From JAUVPY01 sp034412795 (lineage in GTDB: Bacteria; Chloroflexota; Anaerolineae; 4572-78; NAK82), in the NCBI GenBank assembly GCA_034412795.1, contig DAOUMD010000290.1:49646-113645 (forward strand): a stretch of DNA of 64,000 bases. The letters run 5' to 3'. The translations under genes were made by a program, and so were the position numbers. Within the stretch, counting starts at the first letter, position 1, and each line of letters starts with the position of its first letter. Of the stretch, positions 41,471 to 49,659 are shown one piece after another. A model generated the notes under the pieces. It saw only the letters and a program-made list of their open reading frames with translations. It was not told the DNA's origin and searched no databases.

Positions 41471-42427
41471 ATGCAAACCAGACAGCTAGGTTTTACCGAC
41501 CTGCACCTGACGAAAGTCGGATTAGGCGCCTGGGCCATCGGTGGTCCCTGGCAGTACGGCTGGGGACCCCAAGATGATGAAGAGTCAGTTGCTACCATCC
41601 GGCGCGCGCTGGAGTTGGGAGTCAATTGGATAGACACCGCGCCCGCCTATGGACTGGGCCACTCGGAAGCGGTAATTGGTGAGACACTTCAGGGACTGTC
41701 TGAGAAGCCGATCATTGCCACCAAATGCGGTCGGAATTGGGATGAGGCAGGCCAATTGGTCCCCAATCTGAAGAAGGAGAGCATCCGTGCTGAGGCCGAG
41801 GCCAGCTTGAGTCGGCTCAGAGTAGAAGCCATCGACTTGTATCAGGTCCATTGGCCGCGCCCTGACGAAGATATTGAAGAGGCTTGGGGCGTAATCGCCG
41901 ATTTGGTCAAAGAGGGCAAGGTGCGTTACGCGGGCGCTTGCAATTTCAACGTCCAGCAGCTCGATCGTGTCCAACCCATACACCCGGTTGCGTCGTTGCA
42001 GCCTCCATACAGTATGCTGGCTCGTGGGGTTGAGGCCGAACACCTGGCCTTCTGTGCGGCGAACAACATTGGCGTCATCCCCTACAGTCCAATGCAGAAA
42101 GGGCTGTTGACCGGGAAGGTCACCAGAGAATGGGTGCAGGGCCTGGACGAGAGCGACCACCGGCGCAGAGATCCCAACTTTCAGGACCCGAAACTGAGTA
42201 AGAATCTTGAAATAGTTGACGGCCTACGCGCCATTGCCGGGAAGAAGGGCAAAACGGTAGCACAACTGGCCATCGCCTGGGTGTTGCGCCGTCCTGAAGT
42301 GACCGCGGCCATCGTCGGCGCGAGACGCCCGTCTCAGATTGAGGAGACAGTCCTGGCCGCGGATTGGGAGCTCTCTCAAGAGGATATCGCGGCCACTGAA
42401 GTATTTCTCACTACAAGGAAGGGTTAA
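41471..42427 (+). CDS. Aldo/keto reductase
   Basis: 318 aa (alpha/beta)8 NAD(P)H oxidoreductase. Catalytic tetrad positions are visible: Asp and Tyr in GVNWIDTAPAYGLGHSE, Lys in IIATKCGRN, His in LYQVHWPRPDEDIEE. The C-terminal cofactor region reads PEVTAAIVGARRPSQIEETV. Substrate unknown. GAGGG lies upstream, and its TAA directly abuts the ATG of the CooC-like gene, so the two are co-expressed. Confidence 0.92.
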   Translation: MQTRQLGFTDLHLTKVGLGAWAIGGPWQYGWGPQDDEESVATIRRALELGVNWIDTAPAYGLGHSEAVIGETLQGLSEKPIIATKCGRNWDEAGQLVPNLKKESIRAEAEASLSRLRVEAIDLYQVHWPRPDEDIEEAWGVIADLVKEGKVRYAGACNFNVQQLDRVQPIHPVASLQPPYSMLARGVEAEHLAFCAANNIGVIPYSPMQKGLLTGKVTREWVQGLDESDHRRRDPNFQDPKLSKNLEIVDGLRAIAGKKGKTVAQLAIAWVLRRPEVTAAIVGARRPSQIEETVLAADWELSQEDIAATEVFLTTRKG

Positions 42428-43213
42428 ATGCCAAAGATAGCCATTACCGGTAAAGGCGGGGTGGGGAAAACCACCCTGGCCGCCTTAATAGCTCATATTT
42501 ACGCTGAGGCGGGGAACTCCGTCATCGCCATCGACGCCGATCCGGCGGCCAGTCTGGCCTACGCCTTGGGCATGCCCGACGAGTTGGCAGACCAGGTGAC
42601 ACCCATCGCCGAAATGGATGATCTGATCTACGAGCGGACCGGCGCCAAACCGGGCACCACCGGTGGCTTTTTTAAGCTCAACCCCCGCGTGGACGACATC
42701 CCCGATCGTTTTAGCGTGACCCATCGCGGGATTCGATTATTGCAGTTGGGCACCATCAGCACCGGCGGCAGCGGCTGCATCTGCCCCGAAAGTGCGATGT
42801 TAAAAACACTGGTAACCCACCTCGTCCTGTATCGGGACGAAGTGATGATTCTGGATATGGAGGCCGGCGTCGAGCACCTGGGGCGCGCCACGGCCGGCGC
42901 GGTGGATGCTTTTCTGATCGTGGTTGAGCCGGGGCGGCGCAGTTTGGGTACGGCCCAGAATATCCAGAGTTTGGCGGCCGACATCGGCATCAAGCGCTGC
43001 TACGTGGTCGGCAACAAGGTGCGGGACCAGGCCGACCGGGACTACATCGTGAGGGGGCTCCCCAGCCTGGAGGTCATCGGTTTCCTATCGGCCAACTCCC
43101 GCGCCGTCGAGGCCGACATGCGCGGCGAGGCTATCTTCGACGCCGTGCCGGAGTTGGTGGACGAATCGCGTCACATCGCGGCGGCTTTTGATGAGGCGAT
43201 AGTTGCCTCGTAG
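42428..43213 (+). CDS. Second CooC/AcsF-like P-loop ATPase
   Basis: 261 aa. KIAITGKGGVGKTTLAALIA (deviant Walker A), AIDADPAASLAYALG and a Cys-x-Cys in GSGCICPESAMLK equivalent to the nickel-binding pair of CooC. The Walker-B strand reads EVMILDMEAGVEHLGRATAG, the AcsF/CooC pattern. It is clearly paralogous to, but divergent from, the gene at 20794. One may serve CODH (C-cluster) and the other acetyl-CoA synthase (A-cluster), as AcsF is proposed to do; the sequence alone cannot assign which. Confidence 0.88.
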   Translation: MPKIAITGKGGVGKTTLAALIAHIYAEAGNSVIAIDADPAASLAYALGMPDELADQVTPIAEMDDLIYERTGAKPGTTGGFFKLNPRVDDIPDRFSVTHRGIRLLQLGTISTGGSGCICPESAMLKTLVTHLVLYRDEVMILDMEAGVEHLGRATAGAVDAFLIVVEPGRRSLGTAQNIQSLAADIGIKRCYVVGNKVRDQADRDYIVRGLPSLEVIGFLSANSRAVEADMRGEAIFDAVPELVDESRHIAAAFDEAIVAS

Positions 43214-43261
43214 CTGTGGATGCCCGTTGCACCGCTCATCTGATCGATTTGGTTTATCACC

Positions 43262-44200
43262 TCAAACTTTACGCAAACTTCTTCTGCCCGCGACCATACT
43301 CCTGAACCCAGCCCGTGGCCAGGACAACAGAATCACGCCGCTCACAATCAGAACCGCGCCCAGAATCTGCCAGCCATCCAGGCGCTCGCCCAGCGCGATG
43401 TAGGAGACGGCTGCGGCAAAAGGGACCTCTGTGGTGGCCACGATAGCCGCCACGCTGGCTTGCAAGCGCCGCAAACCGGTGGTATATAGCGCGAAGCCGG
43501 AGATGGTGGACAGGAGAATCAGCCCAACGTAATAACCCACCACCTGCGGTGAAAGAGGCCAGGGGATAGCGACTCGGATCTGGAAGGGGAGCAGAATCAA
43601 AGCGCCGAACCCGAATGCATAGAGGAGAATCGTCCACGAGCTGTAATCGCCGACCAGCTTTTTGCCGAACAGGCTGAACCCGCCGTAAGCGAAGGCCGCC
43701 GCCAGGGCGATCAACAGCCCAAATAGAGTGATTTGTCTCGCTCCCAGGCCGTCGAGGCGTGAGATGAGAACCGTGCCAACGAAGGCCAGGCCGATGGCAA
43801 TCATCTTGCGCCGTGTCAGCGGCTCCCGCCACAGCAGCCAGGCCATAACGGTGACAAAAATCGGCGCGTTGGCCTGAATGACTGTGGCCACCGACACGCC
43901 GTTGATCAGCACCGCCATGTTCCACATCACGTGGAACAGACCGATGCTGATAGCGCCCATGGCGGCCAACCAGGGTAGATCCCGCCGTTTCACCCGCAAT
44001 TGTGTGTGGGATCCGAGCAGCAGCATACCTATCAGCAGGCAGGTGAAGGTGCCCAGGTCGCGCCAGAAGGCCAGGCCCCAGGGCGAAATGCCGCTGCCTC
44101 TCACCACCAGGCTGATAAAAAGACCCGAGGTAGACCAACACGCCGTTGCCAGCACCACCAGGATCAAGCCAATCCCTTTGGATTCCTCTTGTTCATTCAT
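43262..44200 (-). CDS. EamA/DMT-family membrane transporter
   Basis: 312 aa from the ATG at 44198-44200; an ATG at 44221 overlapping the upstream gene is also possible. Ten hydrophobic segments in two EamA repeats, for example GLILVVLATACWSTSGLFIS at the start and SVAAIVATTEVPFAAAVSYI in the second half. Drug/metabolite transporters of this type export amino acids or metabolites. It is the last gene of the minus-strand amine island, directly behind the corrinoid activator, so it might move a demethylated product. Inference only. Confidence 0.85.
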   Translation of the reverse strand: MNEQEESKGIGLILVVLATACWSTSGLFISLVVRGSGISPWGLAFWRDLGTFTCLLIGMLLLGSHTQLRVKRRDLPWLAAMGAISIGLFHVMWNMAVLINGVSVATVIQANAPIFVTVMAWLLWREPLTRRKMIAIGLAFVGTVLISRLDGLGARQITLFGLLIALAAAFAYGGFSLFGKKLVGDYSSWTILLYAFGFGALILLPFQIRVAIPWPLSPQVVGYYVGLILLSTISGFALYTTGLRRLQASVAAIVATTEVPFAAAVSYIALGERLDGWQILGAVLIVSGVILLSWPRAGFRSMVAGRRSLRKV

Positions 44201-44207
44201 GCTTGCA

Positions 44208-45788
44208 TCAGCCTGATCCATCCGGGGTGAGTGACATGGCGTTGACGTATCGCATGTTAAAGTCAGGATCCAAGTCCAGATCGATTTGCTCGGCATGGGC
44301 AGCCAGTTTCTCACCCAAGGCAAATCCTTCTTTGGACAGGAACATGGCTGCGCCCAGACCGGCCCCGTTGGGGATGGTCTCCACCACCTCGCGGCGCACT
44401 GGCGGGATCATGCCCAGGGTCAATACGGCATCTATGTCGATCTGACCGCCAAAAGAACCGGTCAGGATGACTCGTTCCAGGTCGGGCGGCTTCAAATCAA
44501 GCTCTCCCAGCAAGATGTCCACTGCGGCGCGGATGGCCCCCTTGGCCTTTTGCAGCTCGCGCACGTCCCATTGGGAGAGCGATAGGCGTCCGTCGGGTGT
44601 CAAAGGGATAAGCCGCGCTCCGAGAGAGTCTTCCGACATCCGATCGGCGAACACGGGCGGACGGGAAGCGATACGCCCGCTGGCCTCGATGACACCCGCC
44701 CGTCGCAGTTCATAGATCACGCTCAGCAGTCCAGAGCCAGTTAGTCCGACCGGCGGCTCGTCGCCGATGGTGTCGAAGACCAGCTCATCGTCATCTAGGC
44801 AAACGCGGACAATGGCCCCATCCACCGCGCGCGTGCCACTTGAGATGTTCACCCCTTCGAAGGCAGGACCAGCCGCCGTCGAACCCGTCACGATACGCCG
44901 ACCATCGGTGATCATCACTTCGCCGTTGGTACCCAGGTCAATGGCGGCCATAGGACCCGATGCATCCGCAAAACCGAAGTAAGCCAGGCAAGCCAATGCA
45001 TCGGAGCCGACGAAGCCACCCACCAGGGGAGGCAACGAAACCCGGGTACTCTCAGGGAAGATGCGGCCCATCAGGTGCGTGGCGTCCCGGATGGCGTCCT
45101 TGCTATGTGGTTGGAAGGGTAATACTGCCAACGTATCCAGCGGCAGGCGGGCCAACAAGTGATGCATGGCCACGTTGCCCACCACCGTGGCCCGTTCCAC
45201 CCGCTGGCGGACGCGAGACGACAACTTGAGCGAATCGACCGCTTGGTTGATAGAGGCCAGCGCCAGTTTGTGCAGCCGCTCGGCATCAGCCGGATCGTCG
45301 GTGGCGGCCGCCAGCCGCGAGATAACATCTGCGCCGAAGACCGTCTGTTGGTTGAGGCTGGCCGCCCCGGCACACACCTCGCTGTTGTCCATCGTGGTCA
45401 AAAAGGCGGCCACTGTGGTGGAGCCCAGATCAATCGCTAACCCTAATGGCATATCGCCCCGCTTATAGCGGGTGCTGGCCCGGAAGATCTTGTTCGAGTA
45501 GACCACGATAGGTGCCAGAGTAACCTTCACGTCATTCTGCACCCGGGCGCGACAGGCCAGACGGTTTCCGACTGCCAACTCACCAGGGGTAAGATTCGCC
45601 ATTTCCACCTCGTCGGGCGGGGCTAAGCCTACCTCTGCGAGTACTTTACATTTGCCGCAAGTTCCGCGTCCGGCACAGGGCTGCTCCAATGGCAACTCTG
45701 TAGCAGCGATGGCGTCTCCCAAAACGCTATCAACCGCTGCTTCAACTGTTACACTCTTTTCACCATAGACTACTATAACTTTGGGCAT
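44208..45788 (-). CDS. Corrinoid reductive activator (RamQ/RACE-like ASKHA ATPase)
   Basis: 526 aa, shorter than the acs-linked paralogue at 33172. N-terminal [2Fe-2S] domain with C38, C44, C47 and C79 (EQPCAGRGTCGKC; RLACRA). ASKHA core: LGLAIDLGSTTVAAFLTT, TVVGNVAMHHLLARLP, MAAIDLGTNGEVMITDG, VGLTGSGLLSVIYELRRAGV and RVILTGSFGGQIDIDAV. RamQ-type proteins restore Co(I) in methyltransferase corrinoid proteins using ATP. Its place beside MttB-family genes indicates that the two small corrinoid proteins are its clients. AGGA precedes the ATG. The Fe-S gene upstream ends 13 bp away. Confidence 0.9.
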   Translation of the reverse strand: MPKVIVVYGEKSVTVEAAVDSVLGDAIAATELPLEQPCAGRGTCGKCKVLAEVGLAPPDEVEMANLTPGELAVGNRLACRARVQNDVKVTLAPIVVYSNKIFRASTRYKRGDMPLGLAIDLGSTTVAAFLTTMDNSEVCAGAASLNQQTVFGADVISRLAAATDDPADAERLHKLALASINQAVDSLKLSSRVRQRVERATVVGNVAMHHLLARLPLDTLAVLPFQPHSKDAIRDATHLMGRIFPESTRVSLPPLVGGFVGSDALACLAYFGFADASGPMAAIDLGTNGEVMITDGRRIVTGSTAAGPAFEGVNISSGTRAVDGAIVRVCLDDDELVFDTIGDEPPVGLTGSGLLSVIYELRRAGVIEASGRIASRPPVFADRMSEDSLGARLIPLTPDGRLSLSQWDVRELQKAKGAIRAAVDILLGELDLKPPDLERVILTGSFGGQIDIDAVLTLGMIPPVRREVVETIPNGAGLGAAMFLSKEGFALGEKLAAHAEQIDLDLDPDFNMRYVNAMSLTPDGSG

Positions 45789-45801
45789 GATTATCCTTTA
45801 A

Positions 45802-46554
45802 CTACTGAACCGCTGATTCGAAAGAACAAGGCCCAATGGCACACTTGCCGCACACCTCAACCAGAGCCAGATGTTCATAATCTTTGGCCACGCTGCGCAA
45901 ACGTTGGTAGCAACGCTGCCTGTTTATGGGATCGTTCTCGTCCAAGGCATCCACCGGGCAACGTAGGATGCACTCCAGGCAGCTACCGTCGTGGAAGTAG
46001 AGACATCGTTCCTTAGGCTTAGCTGGGGTAATGGGTAAGTCGGCGTCAATAACCAGGCTGCCAAAACGACCAGCGCAACCGGAGTCGGTGATAACCATAT
46101 GATGCAGGCCAAAGCTCCCCAATCCCGCGATGACGGCTATGCTTTTGTGGGACCAGTGACTGACCAGGCTGATCGGATCGAAGTTGTGGGTGGGTGGTTC
46201 GGCGGCGGCGCGAATTCCCTGATCGGCTAAGGACTTGATGATGTGCTTTGTGATGCGTTCGATGAGACGGTTCGTCTCCACATAGGCCTCAGCCCATTCG
46301 CGGGCGACCTCCTCTCTGTGCTGGGCGTTGGCTTCGAGCACCCCATAATCAAAGGGCAGGAAGAACGAGATGACTGAGCGGGCTCCAGGCAATAAGTCAT
46401 TGGGCATCATATGGGTTGGCTGTGCCACGCGACGCAGGTCAGCAAAGCGTGGGTCATCAGCTTCAACAAAAGCGACCAGTGGTTCGCGATAGTCAGTGAT
46501 GGTACTTGCCTCGGCTACCCCGTGCCGGACGGTCGCGGTGATGAACTTGGCCAA
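45802..46554 (-). CDS. Epoxyqueuosine-reductase-like 4Fe-4S protein
   Basis: 250 aa from a TTG at 46554, though the true start is unsure because no clear Shine-Dalgarno is seen. It resembles the QueG-type corrinoid Fe-S proteins without the C-terminal HEAT region. C-terminal ferredoxin cysteines are in CLYFHDGSCLECILRCPVDAL and CGKCAIGPC. The middle has FFLPFDYG and IAGLGSFGLHHMVITDSGCA. Located directly before the corrinoid activator, it may donate electrons to that activator or to corrinoid proteins, rather than modify tRNA. This is inferred from context. Confidence 0.8.
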   Translation of the reverse strand: MAKFITATVRHGVAEASTITDYREPLVAFVEADDPRFADLRRVAQPTHMMPNDLLPGARSVISFFLPFDYGVLEANAQHREEVAREWAEAYVETNRLIERITKHIIKSLADQGIRAAAEPPTHNFDPISLVSHWSHKSIAVIAGLGSFGLHHMVITDSGCAGRFGSLVIDADLPITPAKPKERCLYFHDGSCLECILRCPVDALDENDPINRQRCYQRLRSVAKDYEHLALVEVCGKCAIGPCSFESAVQ

Positions 46555-46582
46555 TTTCGTCGAGTCTTTGTTCAGCAGTATT

Positions 46583-47305
46583 TTAGTCCCCTTGAGCTTC
46601 GGCTTGCTCTCTCTCTGACCCTCTTCGTGTCATAGGATGGTGAGAGGATGAGTCTGTCTGCTCTCCTGCTGCTAAGACCTCTCGCACCTTGTCGTAAAAG
46701 TCTCGCACGTGACTGCTCATGACCTGCTCGGCCCGATCGGCATCTCCGGCCTTGATGGCCTCTACCAGGTCCAGGTGCTTTTCGACGGCGCCGGGCAAAA
46801 ACTCTATGTGGGGCAAGGCCAGGTACCACAGTCGTTGCGATAAACCAAAAAGATGATCCAGAGTACGGGCCAGGTATTTGTTGTGCGCTGCCCGGGCAAT
46901 AGCCTGGTGGAATCTGTGATCGAAATCAAAAAGCCGTCGGCTGTCCTCAGGTGGGATGGTGGCCTGTTCCTGGCTTAGCGCTTCCAGCACGACCAGGTCG
47001 TCGGGAGTGGCCCGTCGGGCAGCCAGCCGGGCACACAACGACTCTAACGAAAGGCGCATTTCGCTGATGCGCTCCAGGTCGGGAACGTCGACATCGGCCA
47101 CGTATAGGCCGTGACGAGGGGTGATGACCACCAGGTCATCGTGAGCCAGCAGTTTGAGCGCCTCACGCACCGGCACCAGGCCCATATCCAGGCCCTCGGC
47201 CAGACGTTGCTCGTTGATGGCTGCACCTGGACTTAGTTCAAGGGTGGTGATCTTTTCCCGGATCAGTTCGTAGGCGCGTTGGGTATCAACTCGCACCAAC
47301 TCCAT
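46583..47305 (-). CDS. GntR-family regulator, FCD subfamily (1)
   Basis: 240 aa from the ATG at 47305, which has a perfect GGAGGTGA five bases upstream. Winged helix at about 10-60 (INEQRLAEGLDMGLVPVREA, then DLVVITPRHGLYV). The effector domain FCD follows, with the metal-binding pattern FDFDHRFHQAIARAAHN and later His. FCD regulators respond to organic acids. It lies between the hydantoinase-like gene and the Fe-S gene in the amine island and shares close similarity with the second GntR gene at 54945, so both probably control these operons. Confidence 0.9.
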   Translation of the reverse strand: MELVRVDTQRAYELIREKITTLELSPGAAINEQRLAEGLDMGLVPVREALKLLAHDDLVVITPRHGLYVADVDVPDLERISEMRLSLESLCARLAARRATPDDLVVLEALSQEQATIPPEDSRRLFDFDHRFHQAIARAAHNKYLARTLDHLFGLSQRLWYLALPHIEFLPGAVEKHLDLVEAIKAGDADRAEQVMSSHVRDFYDKVREVLAAGEQTDSSSHHPMTRRGSEREQAEAQGD

Positions 47306-47341
47306 AGAAATCACCTCCAAATCATCAGCTACCATCCTGCA

Positions 47342-49402
47342 CTAGCCAGCCGCCAGGCGTGGATTGCCCACAGCCCTGGCCCGGATGCGATACGTATCCA
47401 GCCCATCAGCCAATTCTTCGATGATAACCTGCGGATTGTCGGCGCCCGAGCGGAGAGCGGCACCCAGGGCACGCTCCTGGCCCAAGTCGCGGGCGTGCGT
47501 CAGCGCATCATCCGCTTCTTCGAACTCCTGTCGCTCGTCACTGGTTTGTACGTAGTAGCCGAGCACCTCCAATCCCTCACCTGACAAGCGCGGGTAGACC
47601 AGAATCTCCTCCGTCACCATCACGCTGCCGGCGATAGCGCCCACCGCGTTGGCCACCTGATGATGTTCTGGCAGAACCAGGTCGGTGTGCAGGGTGTCGG
47701 CGACGTCCTGCAAAAAAACACTGGCTGGCGCGCCGATGCCAATGATGGGTTGTCGCAGCCGAAAGCTGGTCTCCAATTGTGGATGAGTGGGGTACAAGCT
47801 GTTATAGAAAAACCAACGCCCCATATCCCTATCCTCAGGCAAGGCAGGCGGCGGCAGCACCTTACCGCTCAGAAAGGTAAGAATGGCGTGGACCATGGCC
47901 TCGGTCATGCGTGACCAGACTCGCCGACGGAGTTCGGTCGGCTCCCAGAACTGGAAACGGCAAAAAACATTCAGAGCCAGCGATGCGGCCTCGATATCCC
48001 AGGGGGTGTAGTGGCCCTCGACGTGAAGCAGGTCGGTCGGGGTGAGGCCTGATTTGCCGATGATCTCCTGGCGTAGCAGTTCGCGAGCGTCGACTTGGGA
48101 TACGTGGAGCAAGTCCAGACGCTTGAGTATCTCCGGCACAGGCTGTGGCCCATCGCGCAAAAAATCGACCAACGACTTTTGATGCGCTGTCTTCAAAAGA
48201 CTCTCGTCCGGTTCACGTAACAGGAACCAGTATTCCAGCCACTCGGGGGTGGCCTGGGTCCAGGTCCGTCTCGACACAGTCTTGAGGCGGCTGTGTACCT
48301 GGGAGTGTTCATGTGCCAGGTATGCCAGGGGGACCACCCGTTCCGGACCGATGCTGAGTTCCTTGTCGCGCCCCAGGTTGATATGGCTGTCGCCACCCAG
48401 GGCGATGGAGAGCAGGTTGGCAGCCTTAACCGCCGTCTTGTAATCACCCACGCTGGCTCCTTCTTCGGTCACCATCACCTGGCCCGCCTGGATGAGCGCA
48501 ATGTCGGTCGTGGTGCCACCGATGTCCACAACCAGGGCATCGTCCAGACGAGATAGGAAGCGTCCACCGATGGCGCTGGCTGCGGGACCTGAGTGAATCG
48601 TCTCCACCGGCGTGCGGGCGGCGAATTCATCACTCATCAGCGTGCCGTCGCCGCGCACGACCATGAGGGGAGCGTCAATCTCACGACGTTCCATCGCTCG
48701 CCGCACGGCGATGATGAAGTCCTGCAATATGGCCAGCAACGAGGCGTTGAGAGCGGCCGTTGTGGCTCGTTCTATTGAGCCCAACTTGGTCGAAAGTTGA
48801 TGCCCAAGGACGATGGGCAGATCGCAGATACTGGACACAGCGTGGTACACCCGGTTCTCGTGCTCCGGGTTCAGGGGACTGAAATAGCCAGAGACAGCGA
48901 TGGCGTCTACCTGGTCTTTGATCTGGTTGATCTTGGCCAGTATGGCTGGCAGGTCAAGCCCCTCCTTCTCGCGACCGTACAGGTCGTGACCGCCGGCAAA
49001 GTAATGGTAATTGGGCGTAGCGAAGCGTCCTTCCATTCTGAACGAGCTAACCAGGTCAGGGTCATAGCCAATGAGCAACAAGGCAACCCGCTTGCCCTTG
49101 CCCTCGGCAATGGCATTCGTGGCCAGGGTCGTGGAGATAGAGACCATCTTGACTACCGAGGGGTCTGGAATATGGATGCCCTCTATGACCTGCTCAATAC
49201 CGATGGAGAAATCACGCTTGGTGGTGAGGCTTTTTTGCGAAGCCAGCACCCGACGCGAATGGTATTCCAGGAGCACGCCATCAGTGTATGTACCTCCGGT
49301 GTCTATGCCCAACACCAAGCTATCCGCGCCCGCCGGGGTGCTGCCTTCAGTTGGAATATGAGTGTCTTCTGGGGGGTGGTGGGAGATGTTATCTACGTCC
49401 AA
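47342..49402 (-). CDS. Hydantoinase/oxoprolinase-family ASKHA protein
   Basis: 686 aa from a TTG at 49402 with GAGG seven bases upstream; no ATG is available before the first conserved strand. N-terminal hydantoinase-A signature LGIDTGGTYTDGVLL; phosphate 2 motif ALVVDIGGTTTDIALIQAG; long catalytic middle with IHSGPAASAIGG. ATP-dependent N-methylhydantoinases belong here, an interesting fit beside amine demethylases. It lacks the HyuB partner. Similar orphan genes accompany MttB-type clusters in other genomes, to my knowledge without an assigned reaction. Confidence 0.85.
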   Translation of the reverse strand: MDVDNISHHPPEDTHIPTEGSTPAGADSLVLGIDTGGTYTDGVLLEYHSRRVLASQKSLTTKRDFSIGIEQVIEGIHIPDPSVVKMVSISTTLATNAIAEGKGKRVALLLIGYDPDLVSSFRMEGRFATPNYHYFAGGHDLYGREKEGLDLPAILAKINQIKDQVDAIAVSGYFSPLNPEHENRVYHAVSSICDLPIVLGHQLSTKLGSIERATTAALNASLLAILQDFIIAVRRAMERREIDAPLMVVRGDGTLMSDEFAARTPVETIHSGPAASAIGGRFLSRLDDALVVDIGGTTTDIALIQAGQVMVTEEGASVGDYKTAVKAANLLSIALGGDSHINLGRDKELSIGPERVVPLAYLAHEHSQVHSRLKTVSRRTWTQATPEWLEYWFLLREPDESLLKTAHQKSLVDFLRDGPQPVPEILKRLDLLHVSQVDARELLRQEIIGKSGLTPTDLLHVEGHYTPWDIEAASLALNVFCRFQFWEPTELRRRVWSRMTEAMVHAILTFLSGKVLPPPALPEDRDMGRWFFYNSLYPTHPQLETSFRLRQPIIGIGAPASVFLQDVADTLHTDLVLPEHHQVANAVGAIAGSVMVTEEILVYPRLSGEGLEVLGYYVQTSDERQEFEEADDALTHARDLGQERALGAALRSGADNPQVIIEELADGLDTYRIRARAVGNPRLAAG

Positions 49403-49430
49403 GACTTTGCCTCAAACCGCCCAGTTGATG

Positions 49431-49498
49431 GCTCACGGATGAACACAGATTTACACGGATAGGATAACAATTTGAAATATCTGTGTTCATCCGTGAGC
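49431..49498. repeat. Perfect 20-bp inverted repeat
   Basis: GCTCACGGATGAACACAGAT (49431-49450) and its exact complement at 49479-49498, followed by a partial repeat CATCCGTGAG. It lies in the divergence-free 257-bp gap upstream of the hydantoinase gene. Confidence 0.85.
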
Positions 49499-49548
49499 AT
49501 CCGTGAGCTAAATTCTTGTCTCGTTTGTCAGATATCTGTCTTATAACC

Positions 49549-49641
49549 TTCCTGGAAGCTTAAACGGCGCTCTGACCAGGCATTTGGGCACCCGTTTAGG
49601 CCGAATTTTGCTCAAGTTGTACCGCCCAGAGCTTCCAGGAA
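49549..49641. repeat. Second inverted-repeat element, 12-bp arms with inner helices
   Basis: TTCCTGGAAGCT (49549-49560) pairs with 49630-49641. Inside, AAACGG/CCGTTT and GCTCTG/CAGAGC can pair too, giving a branched fold. It begins after the stop of the MttB-family gene and might act as its 3' structure. Confidence 0.6.
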
Positions 49642-49659
49642 AGTCTCTCCGACAAGCTG

